Shown here: positions 53,734-64,000 of the stretch, one piece after another
Layout of the letters: every line of letters begins with the position of its first letter
How positions within the stretch are numbered: the first letter of the stretch is position 1
DNA from: Bettongia penicillata ogilbyi
Taxonomy: Eukaryota > Chordata > Mammalia > Diprotodontia > Potoroidae
DNA length: 64,000 nt
NCBI GenBank assembly: GCA_023548195.1
Contig: JAJHZJ010000251.1
Location: 2,022,759 to 2,086,758, forward strand
Direction: 5' to 3'
Made by a program: the position numbers and the translations under genes
Notes under the pieces: model-generated
What the model saw: the letters and a program-made list of their open reading frames with translations, nothing else
Databases searched by the model: none
Told to the model about the DNA's origin: nothing

Positions 53734-54660
53734 TCATTTTTGAATGGTTCCTTTCAGGCTGCCTGTGGTATTTTCTTTTTTGACCTGAGAGCTCTGAAAT
53801 TTCATTATAATATTCCCCAGAGTTGTCATTTTGAGATCTCTTTCAGGAGATGATTCATCTTTCTTTTCTATTTTCCTCTGTGGTTCTGAGCTATACGGGC
53901 AGTTTCTCTGTCTCTCTCTTTTCTCTATCTTTCTCCACATATACATACACACAAAGAGAAACTTATATAATGTCTAGGATCTTTCTTCGATTGTAACTTT
54001 CAGTAAATTCAAAAGTTTTTAACTTATCTCTCCTCTAATTGGGAGGTCACTTGTTTTTCTGATAAAATATTTCATATTTTCTCATTTTTTTCACTCTTTT
54101 GATTTTGATGACTTTGATGTCTCATGGAGTTATTAAATTCCATGCCTAATTATGATTTATAAGGAGCTATTTTCTTCTGTGAGAATTTGTACCTCTTTTT
54201 CCAGTTGGCAATTCTGTTTTCTCATGAGTTATTTTCTTCAGTAAGGTTTGGTACCTCTTTTACCCTTTAACTACAATTAAAAATGTTTTAAGTTACAAAC
54301 TCTCTCTCTCCCTTCCGACCCCACATTAGAGAAGGTCAGTATTTTTCAGACACACACAAGTCTTTCTAATTTTTTTTTCTTAAATGAAATAGCTTCTCAT
54401 TTCTTACAGCATAACTATACATCATAACTTGTTTAGCCCCTCAATTTCCACTTCTTTGCCATCACCAATTCTGTTTTAGGTTTTTGTTTTCTTCAATAAT
54501 TTTGTGCCTACTTTTATTAAGCTATTAATTGCTTTTTCATAGCTTTCTTGCATTGCTTTTATTTCTTTTCTCAATTTTTTCTCTCTTAACCTTACTTGAT
54601 ATTTTTTAAAAAAATTAGGCCTTCTAGGAATTCTCTTTGGGTTTATGTCAATTTGCAATT
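53734..54660 (-). pseudogene. H8 ORF1 pseudogene
   Basis: The frame at 53,952-53,734 reads 'SSPERDLKMTTLGNIIMKFQSSQVKKE', corresponding to the start of the RNA-binding domain of H3-H7. The frame at 54,658-54,476 reads 'YQVRLREKKLRKEIKAMQESYEKAINSL', the N-terminal coiled coil. The two are separated by an insertion and several stops. Confidence 0.65.
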
Positions 54661-55149
54661 TTTCTCTGAGGGTTTGCTTATAGTTATTTTGACTGTATTG
54701 TCTTCATTTGAGTTTATGTCATAATTTCTTTCATCATAGTAGCTTTTTATTATCATCATTTTTTGCTCATTTTCAGCCTCTTTCTTGATTATGAACTTTA
54801 TTTTTTATCTTTTATCTTTTTAATTATTTTATTTGTTTTCAGTGTTTTAAAATCACTTCAATATAACTTAGATTTTCCACCCTCCCTCGCATTCATTTCC
54901 CCCTCCCTCCCTGACATGGCTTACAATTTTATATATGTTCTACATATACATTACTATTAAATACATTTTCACCTTAGTCATGTTGCATAGAAAAATTAAA
55001 GTGAATGGGAGAAATCATGACGTAAACCAAAATGTGATAGAAAAGAAAGTGATCTGCTACATTCTGCAATTCAATTCCATAGTTCTTTCTCTGAATGTAG
55101 AAGGCATTTTGCCTTACGAGACCATTGAGAATTTTTTAAGTTCTTGTTT

Positions 55150-58100
55150 TGCAAGGAAGTGCTAAGTCTACCAGAAGAAATCCTCACACACTGTGGTTGT
55201 AGTTGTGTATAAATTTCTTCTGCTTCTGCTCCTTTCTCTCAGCATCGGTTCATATGAGTTTTTCCAGGACTCTCTGAACTATTCCTGTTCATCATTTTTT
55301 ATAGCACAATAGTATTCCATTACATTCATATGTCACAATTTATTCTGCCATTCCCCAATTGATCAACATCCCCTTGATTTCAAGTTTTGGGCCACCACAA
55401 AGAGTGCTGCTACAAATATTTTTGTACACATGGGACTATTTCCCATTTTTCTGTTCTCTTGGGGATACAGTCCTAGAAGCAGTATTGCTGGGACAAAGGA
55501 TATGTACATCTTTGTAGCCCTTAGGGCATAATTCCAAATTGCTCTTCAGAATGGTTGGACCAGCTCACAGATCCACCAACAACGAATTAGTTCTAACTCT
55601 TCCACATCTTCCTCAACATTTATCATCACTGTGTTTTTTCATGTTAGCTAATCTGATAGGTGTGATGTGGTATCTCAGAATTGTTTTGATTTGCATCTCT
55701 CTAATTAATAGGGATTTATAGCATTTTTTCATTAGACTATAGATATCTCTGATTTCTTCCTCTGAAAACTGCCTGTTCATATCCTTTGACCATTTATCAA
55801 TTGGGGAATGACTTGTATTCTTGTACATTTGACTCAGTATATTTTAGAAATGAGACCTTAATCACACACAGCATTTGCAAAAATTCTTTCCCAGTTTTCT
55901 GCTTCCCAACTAATCTTGGTTGCATTGGGTTTGTTTGAGCAAAAGTTTTTCAATTTAATGTAATCAAAATTATCCATTTTTCACTTCATAATGTTTTCTG
56001 TCTCTTGTTTAGTCAAGCATCTGATAAATACACCATTCTTTGCTCCACTACTTTGTTTATAATATCAATCTTTATACCTAGATCATGACCCCATTTGGAC
56101 TTTATTCTTGTGTACAGTGTCAGGAATTTGTCTATGCCTAGTTTCCACCACACTGTTATCCAGTTTTCCCACCATTTTTTCTCATACAGTGAGTTCTTAT
56201 CTCAGAAACTGGGGTCCTTGGGTTTATCAAATAGCAGATTGCTCTATTCATTAACAACTGTGTCTTGGGTGCCTAATATATTCTACTGCTCTTCCCTTCT
56301 GTTTCTTGGCCAGTACCAAGTGATTTTGGTAATTGCTGCCTTATAATACAATTTGAGATCTGGTAGAGCTATGTCATTTTCTCTAGCATTTCTTTTCATT
56401 AGTTCCCTTGGCAATCTAGAATTTTTGTCCTTCTGGATGAATTTTGATAGAACTTTTCTAGCTCTAGGAAATAATTATCTAATAGTTTGACTCGTATGAC
56501 ACTGAACAAGTAAATTAATTGAGGTAGAATTGTCATTTTTTGTTACATTGCCTTGGCCTACCCACAAGCAACTGATGATTATTCACTTACTTAGATTTGA
56601 CTTTATTTGTGCAAAAAGTGTTTTGTAATTGTGTTCATATAGTCTCTGGGTTTGTTTTGGGAGGTAGACTCCCAAATATAGTGTCTACTGTAACTTTAAA
56701 TGGGATTTCTCTTTCTACCTCTTTGCATTGGGCTTTGTTAGTAACATACAGAAATGCAGAAGATTTGTGTGGGTTTATTGTGTAACCAGCAATTTTGCCA
56801 AAGTTGTTTATTATTGCAAGTAATTTTTTACTTGATTCTTTGGGATTCTCTAAGTAAATCATCATTTGCAAAGAGTGATAACTTAGTTTCTTCTTTGTCT
56901 ATTCTAATTCCTTCAATTTATTTTTCTTCTCTTATTACTACAGATAATATTTCTAGTGTCATATTGAAAAAATAATGGTGATAATGGACATCTTTGTTTC
57001 AGCCTTTTTCTTATTGGAAATGCATCTAGCTTATCTCCATGGCATATAATGGTTGCTGAAGGTTTTAGGTAGATACTGCTTATGGTTTCATGGAAAGTTC
57101 ATTTTATTCCTATGTTCTCCAGTGTTTTCAATAGGATTGGATGCTGTATTTTGTCAAAAGCTTTTACTGCATCTATTGAGATAATCATGTGATTTTTGTT
57201 AGTTTTGTTGTTGATATGATCAATAATGTTAACAGTTCTCCCAATTTTGAACCAGCCCTGCACTCCTGGAATAAATCCTACCTGATCATAATGTATTATT
57301 CTCATGATAAGTTGCTATAGTCTTCTTGCTAAAATTTTATTTAAAAATTTTGCATCTATATTTATTAGAGAAATTGGTCTATAATTTTCTTTCTCTGTTT
57401 TGGTGTTTCCCAGTTTAGGTATCAAAATCATATTTGTATCATGAAAAGCATTTGTGAAGACTCCTTCTTCCTCAATTTTCCCAAATAGTCTATATAGTAT
57501 TGGGATTAACTGTGCTTTAAATATTTGATAAAATTCACATCTGGCCCTGGAGATTTTTTCCTGGAAAGTTCATTCATGGCTTGTTCGATTTCTTTTTCTG
57601 AGAAGGGGTTATTTAAGTATTCAACGTCCTCTTCTGTTAGTCTGGGCAATTTATATCTTTTAAAACAATCACCCATCTCATTTGTATTGTCAAATTTATG
57701 GGTTTGCAGTTGGGCAAAGTAATTTCTGATTATTGTTTTAATTTCCTCCTCGTTGGAGGTACGTTCACCCTTTACATTTTTGATATTGGTAATTTGGTTT
57801 TCTTCTTTCCTTTTTTATCAAATTGACCAAAGTTTTATCAATTTTATTTTTTTTTCATAAAACCAACTCTTTGTTTTATTTGTTCATTCAATAGTTTTTT
57901 TCTTAATTTCAATTTTATTAATCCCTCCTTTGGATTTCAGTATTTCTAACTTGATGTTTACTTGGTGATTTTCAATTTGTTCTTTATCAATCTTTTTCAG
58001 CTGCATGCCCAATTTATCAATCTCCTCTTTCTCTATATTATTCATAATAGCACTCAAAGATATAAAACTTCCCCTAAAAACTCTTTTACAGTATCCCATA

Positions 58101-58935
58101 GAATTTGGTAGGTTGTCTCATTATTGTCATTCTCTTCAATGAAGCTGTTGATTGATTTCTATAATTTACTGTTTAACCTACTCATTCTTTAAGATTAGAT
58201 TGTTTGGTTTCCAATTAGATTTTAGTTTATGTTTCTATGGCCTTTGATTAAATGTAAGTTTTATTGCATTATGATCTGAGAAGGATGCATTGACTATCTC
58301 TGCCTTTCTGCCTTGGATTGTGAGGTTTTTATGGCCTAGCACATTGTCAGTTTTTGCATATGCACCATGTACCACTGAGAAAAAGGTATATTCCCTCCTA
58401 TATCTGTTCAATTTACTCCAGAGATCTATCATATCTAACTTATCTGGAGTTATTTTCACCTCCTTACCTTCTTTCTTGTTTATTTTGAGGATAGATTTAT
58501 CAAATTAAGAGAGGAGGAGGAGTTTGAGGTCCCCCACTAGTACGGTTTTGCTGTCTGTTTCTCTCTGTAACTCCTTTAACTTCTCCTCGAAGAATCTGGA
58601 TGCTATACCATTTGGAGCATATATGTATAGTAATGGAATTTCTTCTTTGTCTACAGTGCCATTTAGCACGATATATCTATTTCCACTTTTGATTTGTCTG
58701 AGATTAGAATTGATAGCCCTGCTTTTTTTACATCAGCTGAAGCACAATATATTCTGCTTCAACATTTTACCTTTTTCCTATGTATATCTCCCCATTCCAA
58801 ATATGGTTCTTCTAAACAACATGTTGTTGTATCATGGTTTTTAATCCATTCTGTCATCCTCAGTTTTATGGGAGAGTTCATCTTATTCCCATTTGCGTTA
58901 TGATTACTATCTGTTTCTTTCCCTCCATCTCCTTT
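55150..58935 (-). pseudogene. L1-D ORF2 pseudogene
   Basis: The endonuclease part at 58,980-58,759 keeps NG and the catalytic-Glu region (CCLEEPYL). 58,459-58,235 keeps the Asp and the SDH box (SFSDHNAI). RT motif A is at 57,305-57,099 ([16 protein letters not shown]). The catalytic FADD box near 56,858-56,873 reads FAND with a nearby 4-nt deletion, so the active site is lost. The thumb follows at 56,871-56,635 and the C-terminus at 55,828-55,613 (SEEEIRDIYSLMKKC, IREMQIKTILRYH). Many frameshifts. Confidence 0.87.
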
Positions 58936-58939
58936 CCTC

Positions 58940-59530
58940 ATGTTTATGCTTTTAGTTCTCCCTTCTCCCTTCCCCTCCACAATGGAGTTTTAATTTTTGA
59001 CCACCACCTCCCTCAGTCTTCCTTCTTTCAGCTCTCCCTCCCTTTTCATCCCTTTTTCTCTTACTACTTCTTTCCCTCCTTTTAGCCTCCCCTCCCTTTT
59101 CTTTCCCCCTTCCCCTCCTACTGTCTATAGAGTTTCTATACTTAACTGAGTTTGTTGTACCTTCCTTGAATCCAATCAGAAAAGCATATCTCTCGAACAA
59201 TACGTATCTCCTTCCCCTCTTTGCCTCTACTGTAATATATTTCTGTGCCTCTTCCTGTGATGGAATTTATTTTTCTGCCTTCTCCTTTTCACATCTCCCA
59301 TTACAATCCCTTCACACCATTAAATCACATTTGCTACCATCACGTCATTTTATTTATTTATTTCTCTGTCTATATATATCCATTTTACATTTCCTAGTAA
59401 ATATGCCACTTCTTATGAATAACAAGTATCATCTTCCCTTATAGACATGTGAACAGTTTGCCCAAATCGCATAACAAGTTGTTCCCCCCGCCACTGTTTT
59501 ACCTTTTTATGCTTCTCCTGATACCTGCAT
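58940..59530 (-). other. L1-D spacer between ORF1 and ORF2, purine-rich
   Basis: On the sense (minus) strand 59,110-58,985 is almost pure A/G, shown by an artefact frame of Gly, Arg, Lys and Glu. The same tract is in L1-B at 29,600-29,740, so it is a family trait and not a random expansion. Role unknown. Confidence 0.7.
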
Positions 59531-60558
59531 TTAAAGATCAAAGTCTCTATTGAATTCTGGCCTTTTCATCAGGAAGGTCTAGAAATCCCTTATTTCTTTA
59601 AATGTTCATCTTCTTGCCTGAAATATTATGCACAATTTTGCTGGATAATTAATCCTTGGTTGTAGTTCCAGCTTCTTTGCCTTATGGAATATCAATCCAA
59701 TTCCCTCGATCTTTTAATGTAGAAACTGCAAGGTCCTGTGTGTTCCTGACTATAGCTCCTCCATATTTGAATTTTTTCTTTCTGGTTGTCTGAATTATGT
59801 TCTCCTTCACTCAATAGTTCTAGAATTTGGCAATGATATTCCTTGGTGTTTTTATTTTGGAGTCCCTTTTAGGAGGTGAATGGTGGATTGTTTCCATGAC
59901 TGTTTTGCCCTCCGGGTCTAGAACTTCTGGGTAATTTTTCTTGATGATTTCCTGGGTGATATTGTCCAGGCTCTTTCTTTCATCATGGCTTTCTGGTAGA
60001 CCAATAATCGTTAGATTTTTCTCTCCTGGATCTATTTTCCAGGTCAGTTGTTTTTTCAATTAGATATTTTATATTTTCTTCTATATTTTCAGTCCTTAGA
60101 TTTTGTTTGACTGATTCTTGATGTCTCATAGATTCATTAACTTCTACTTGTCTGATTCTATTTTTTATCAAATTATTTTCTTCAGGTAACTTTTGCATCT
60201 CCTTTTCCAACTGCCCAATTGTTTGTTTTAAGGGGTTATTTTCAACAATAAGACTTTGTACTTCCTTTTCCATTTGTCCAATATTCCTTTTTAAGGAGCT
60301 GTTCTCTTTAATGAATTCATTTTTCATATTTTTAAAATTATTGGCCAGTTTTTCTTTTATTTATCTAATCTAGGTTTTGAAATCCTTCCAGGGCTCTTCC
60401 AAGAAGCCTCTTCGTGCTTCTGATCAGTTCATATTCCCATCTGAAGTTTCAGATGGGACTACAGTCTCAATGCTGATGTCTTTGTTATTTATGTTTTGGT
60501 CCTTTTCCCCATAGAAAGATTTTATGGTGTTTTCTTTTCTGCTTTGCTTCTTACTCAT
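59531..60558 (-). pseudogene. L1-D ORF1 pseudogene
   Basis: ATG at 60,558 (MSKKQSRKENTIKSFYGEKDQN). A stop interrupts at about 60,424. The coiled coil is open at 60,327-59,983 (RNIGQMEKEVQSL, TIGQLEKEMQKL, TTDLENRSRREKS), then a frameshift into 60,059-59,820 (IIGLPESHDERKSLDN, RNIIAKF). The last residues RPEFNRDFDL precede the stop at 59,533-59,531. Original length about 340 codons. Confidence 0.85.
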
Positions 60559-61213
60559 GATAATAAACCTTTTCCTGAATTGTAAAGTAGCTCTCTGCAT
60601 TTGTGACACAAGACATTCTGTCCCACAGTTCTTGTGCTTAAAACTTGACACTTTGTGTGTTGTGGCCTCTGTTTCTTTCAGCTAGATACCAAAATGCTGT
60701 AGCTTACCATGTGCTGTACTGGCTGGTGTTTGAAAGCCAAATTCAAGTGAGGTCTTTTTGGATTTTCTCTGCAGTTACCCTGGATCCTGCTCATTATGGA
60801 TGGAGGAAGTATGGTCTAGACACCAGAGCTTCCTCTGCTGAGCTAGAACATAGTAAGCTCATCTGTCTGCTCTAGTGTCTTCCCGATTCCACTGGGGTGC
60901 CAAAGCATGCCTGGGGTCCTTGTGTTGGCAGTTGCTGACTTCACACCCTTGAGGTTCAGGATCTTCTCCCGATTTGTTGAGGTAGGACTGTCTGGGACAG
61001 CTCTGATCCTGCACTGGTCGCCTTCAACCATAGCAAGATTAACCCTCCTTAGCAATCTTTGTAGCCTTACTGGCTGAGAATCTATTTACCCTTTCTGCTG
61101 CTCCCACTGTGCTAGGGCTTTCCTGGGGAGATATTCTCTGGGTTCCTCAAGGTCAACAAGGGGAGGGAGATAGCACTTACTGATCACATTGACATCTTTG
61201 CTCCCAGAACTGG
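60559..61213 (-). promoter_or_regulatory. L1-D 5' UTR
   Basis: 655 bp with blocks matching L1-A and L1-B 5' UTRs ('ggctggtgtttgaaag', 'gttgaggtaggactgtctgg', 'aacaaggggagggagatag'). Its outermost bases lack the clear YY1-like core of HAL1. Internal promoter activity is expected for this class but not visible directly. Confidence 0.65.
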
Positions 61214-61559
61214 AAAAAAAAAAAAAAACTATGAACTTTATTTTACAGTAGAAATTTGCTTACTTGGATACGAGGGCTATACTTTATCTCAAGCCTCACA
61301 CTTTTTTTGAGCTGCCAATTTCAGAACTAGATCTGAGGTTTATAAGTTCTTGTTCCTTCTGTTCATTGCTCTCCTGATCTTCTCACTTGTCTCTATTTAT
61401 AAGCTGTGTGCCTGATTCCTTGAAGCTACAAGACTGTTGTTCCACTGATCCTTTATAACAAAAACTTCTTTTCTTCACTATTGAATTGTGACCCAGAAGT
61501 CACTATGAACAATAAAATTTCCAAATGCACCCTGCATTGTAGTGATAGTACCTCTGATT

Positions 61560-62035
61560 TGGCCCTGATCATGCTACATATGGTGTATTATGTTCACTTC
61601 TGGGCATTACAAATTATGAAGGAGGTAGATAATTTGAAGAGCAGCAAGGTCATATAATGAGTTGTTGAAATAATCTGAGAGGTTTAGATGAGATAAAATA
61701 TTCATTGGGGATATGACAATTGCCTTCAAGTATGTGAAGGGTTGTTACATGAAAGAAAGCTGAGACTGTAGTTGATCCTCCAAGAAGGAATGGATGAAAG
61801 TTACAAAGAAAAAAATTTAGGCTTAATAGCTTATAAAACATGCTTATCAGAGATGTCCATTGGTGTAGTTTGTGCCTTGGAAAGTAATGGGTTTCTACTC
61901 ATTAGTATACTTCAATGAAAAGCTGGATAACCATTTGTCTGGCATGTTATCTTGGGGATTAATTTTCAGGTATGGGTTGTAGTAGGTGTCTTGTAAATAA
62001 CTTTTAACTCTAAAATTATGAGATTTTGTGTCAGA
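61560..62035 (+). repeat. CR1/L3 LINE 3' end
   Basis: Plus-strand series: 'ttatgttcacttctgggcatt', 'gaagagcagcaaggtcatat', 'attgccttcaagtatgtgaa', 'gggttgttacatgaaag', 'aggaatggatgaaagttac', 'aatttaggcttaatagc', 'tcaatgaaaagctggataac' and 'caggtatgggttgtagtagg'. This is the known 3' region of the CR1/L3 group, diverged. Confidence 0.72.
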
Positions 62036-62559
62036 CCATAAAAGGATTATATAGGTCATATTATTTTAAAGTTAAATGAACAGTATCTTGGAAATAGGCA
62101 TATAATATAACAATGAAATATAATTAAGATTGACAATTGGGAAAATATAAAAATGTAAAATTAAGACCATTTTAAACCACAAATAGAGTTTGCTTATAAA
62201 AGGAGAGATGGCGTTGGAAAAGGAAGATAGAGACAATACCAGGGATACTTAATAGTTTTACTGCTAGAACCCCAAATAGATAAGATTTAAACAGGAAAGG
62301 AATAATGTGATATTACAACTTTTAAATTTTTGTAAGGTAATTAGGAAGATTTAATTTTCCTCATTTTCTTAGATCGGGGGCTCTCTACTTCTAGTCTAAC
62401 ATTATTGTACTTATTAACACTCATTGGCAATCAAATGCAATCCACAATGCAATATTTATTCTGAGATTCGTATGCTATAATTAGCCATGAGCCTTCTTTT
62501 TTCTTTGCCTAAGCATATTTCCTTTGCATTACATTAAAATTGATTCTAATCAGCAGTAT
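62036..62559. other. unique AT-rich DNA
   Basis: No gene or repeat that I can support. Confidence 0.4.
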
Positions 62560-62965
62560 CCCAGAATTTCAGCATTATCAAAGACCTCACATCCCGCTAA
62601 TCCACACCCAAACTTGTATTATATTTCAATATTCACCTTAAACTGTCATTCAGCCTTTGGTGAAAGAACTTCAAGACAGAATATGGGAGGAGGAGTAATG
62701 TATGGAAGATTCATTTCTTTCTAAAACTCTGCACAGCTTTAATTGGTAGGAAGTTATTTCTTGTATCCAACTTCTACTTCCTTTCATTGTTTTTTTTTAT
62801 TTCTATTTTGGAACAAATTATTTAAAAAAATCTAATCTTGCAACTCTTGAATTGATCACATACTTAAGGCAATGATCTTGTTTCCACATACATCTTCTCT
62901 TCTTCAGGATAACATATACACTTCAACCATTTTTTTCTAGGGCACAACTACAAGCTTTTTCAACA
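62560..62965 (-). repeat. CR1/L3 LINE 3' end
   Basis: The same end in reverse: 'cccagaatttcagcattatc', 'aaagacctcacatcccgct', 'cattcagcctttggtgaaag', 'cagctttaattggtaggaag' and 'cttgtatccaacttctac'. It lies head to head with the copy at 61,560-62,035. Confidence 0.6.
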
Positions 62966-63839
62966 AACTCCAGTACTTTTAGCTATTCTTATTTAAATTT
63001 ATCTTCATGTCAATAAATCTGAATTTCATAATTAAATAAATTGGAATATCATAATAAAATTATTTAAACACACAATCAACACTCCCCATTCTGCATTGAG
63101 ATGAAGGAAAATAATATGATGAACTAGTCATGTGTGACAAGTTACAAAGGCTACAGAATATAGTTTTAAAAACATGTTTGTTACTTGCAATAAATAATAA
63201 GAGGGAGATTGAAAATAGACAACATGTAGAAAATAATAATTAAAATATCTGTTTTACCCAAAATTTTAATGATATATCTTCTGAAATTTTCCATATAAAA
63301 CTGATTTGAAGTGACTTAAAATTGAATACTGTTAAATACCTTGATGTCATGTTGCTAGGCAATAGCATTTCAAAGGCCTAGTTGTAGGGAGATATTTATT
63401 GAATTTTCAGAGAACTCAACTCGTGTTACATAAATTTTCACTTAGTATCATCATTACAAGAAAGAGGAGGAGTATTTCAGTGAAAATTCCTTTATATCAA
63501 ACTAAACTAGGTAACTTTTAAAATCTCAAATTAACTCAGAGAAATTATAGAAATAAATAAAGGTAAGTACAGAAATCAAACATTTTCTAGTTAAATTATT
63601 TGGGGATCATTGTCATAAAAGATGATTTGGGTAAAAACAGGTGTACAATTTAGTTTATCTGATTAAATAATTAAGACAATTGAGGACATTGTATTGGTCA
63701 GTTATTTTTCAGTCTTGTGTTCAAGGTCATTTCAGCCATTGTCCATAGAGATGTAACCGAAATTCATTCATGACTACTGGTTTCAAGGCAGGCACTTTTT
63801 CCAGAGGAACAAATTGAGTAGTTCATTTTTAGAGCTAGA

Positions 63840-63840
<1 letters not shown>
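62966..63840. other. unique AT-rich DNA
   Basis: No gene, RNA gene or clear repeat. Confidence 0.4.
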
Positions 63841-63882
<42 letters not shown>

Positions 63883-63905
63883 ATCTACACACCTATACAA
63901 ACATA
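63841..63905. repeat. (CA)n microsatellite
   Basis: About 18 perfect CA units followed by imperfect catac and tatata units. Confidence 0.97.
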
Positions 63906-64000
63906 TATATGCATTTCTTTCTTTATCATAGCAATGAAAGCTATTAAAAATATAAAGTCACTGAATATCTAAAGGGCAATATGGTGGTTTGTAATACCAG
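63906..64000. other. unique DNA at the window edge
   Basis: Nothing recognisable. Confidence 0.4.

Larger units (their letters stand above)
54805..61229 (-). mobile_element. L1-D: near full-length L1
   Basis: Exact 15-bp TSD TATGAACTTTATTTT at 54,790-54,804 and 61,230-61,244. Minus-strand order: 5' UTR (about 61,213-60,559), ORF1 (60,558-59,531), purine-rich spacer (about 59,530-58,940), ORF2 (about 58,935-55,150), 3' UTR to 54,805. The 5' end is preceded by an A15 run on the plus strand between element and TSD. About 6.4 kb. Both ORFs are broken, so it is inactive. Confidence 0.92.
53330..61480 (-). mobile_element. H8: old HAL1/L1 ORF1-bearing element split by L1-D
   Basis: 53,330-54,804 is a strongly diverged reverse ORF1 with a post-ORF1 region. 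61,230-61,480 is its probable upstream continuation. A separate L1 3'-end fragment is lodged at about 54,262-54,470. Divergence is much greater than in H3-H7, so this is the older host of L1-D. The upstream limit near 61,480 is uncertain. Confidence 0.55.

Noticed and set aside
1..64000. A novel multi-gene system (defence, biosynthetic or similar)
   Set aside because: Nothing beyond transposable elements has coding character. The unusual part is in how the retrotransposons are arranged.

Overview
This window looks like nuclear DNA of a mammal, most probably a marsupial (opossum-like). It is AT-rich and crowded with LINEs of the L1/HAL1 type. It also carries old L2, CR1/L3 and MIR/CORE-SINE fossils, SINEs whose 3' tail resembles an RTE LINE, and long TA, CA and GATA microsatellites. 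The species call is inference from repeat style. I found no host protein-coding exon, no tRNA, rRNA or known ncRNA, and no prokaryote-type system. Every recognisable open reading frame is a decayed retrotransposon ORF or falls in low-complexity DNA. The window reads as intergenic or deep intronic.

Layout. 1-4,500: unique AT-rich DNA with MIR, L2 and SINE fossils. 4,505-7,235: a 5'-truncated minus-strand L1 split by an RTE-tailed SINE and a TATCC array. 7,240-12,080: unique DNA, microsatellites, two SINE/MIR copies. 12,083-13,558: a minus-strand L1 5' portion. 13,780-15,660: L2 fossils, one split by two SINEs whose target-site duplications (TSDs) can be read. 15,700-19,830: mostly unique. 19,830-22,511: a minus-strand L1 3' end split by an RTE-like LINE. 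22,512-33,515: a deep nest. A minus-strand HAL1 is split by a minus-strand L1, which itself contains a plus-strand HAL1 and a 5'-truncated L1. 36,044-41,089: two HAL1 copies head to tail, flanked by a single 15/16 bp TSD. 41,100-48,160: mostly unique DNA with CR1/L3, SINE, L2 and L1 fossils and a 39-bp palindrome. 48,165-52,956: a HAL1 5' piece, then a complete minus-strand HAL1 with an exact 16 bp TSD and a solo LTR inside its 5' UTR. 53,330-61,480: an old ORF1-bearing element split by a near full-length minus-strand L1 (exact 15 bp TSD). 61,560-64,000: CR1/L3 fossils, then unique AT-rich DNA.

How the parts relate. The central theme is a parasite hierarchy. Autonomous L1 (ORF1 plus ORF2) presumably supplied the reverse transcriptase. 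HAL1 (half-L1) copies keep a 5' UTR, ORF1 and a G-rich 3' UTR, with no ORF2 between them, in three complete copies. SINEs share the 3' tail of the RTE-like LINE. None of the LINE proteins here is intact. The most interesting observation is the HAL1 head-to-tail pair inside one TSD, best explained as one insertion event, for example a template jump by the L1 reverse transcriptase.
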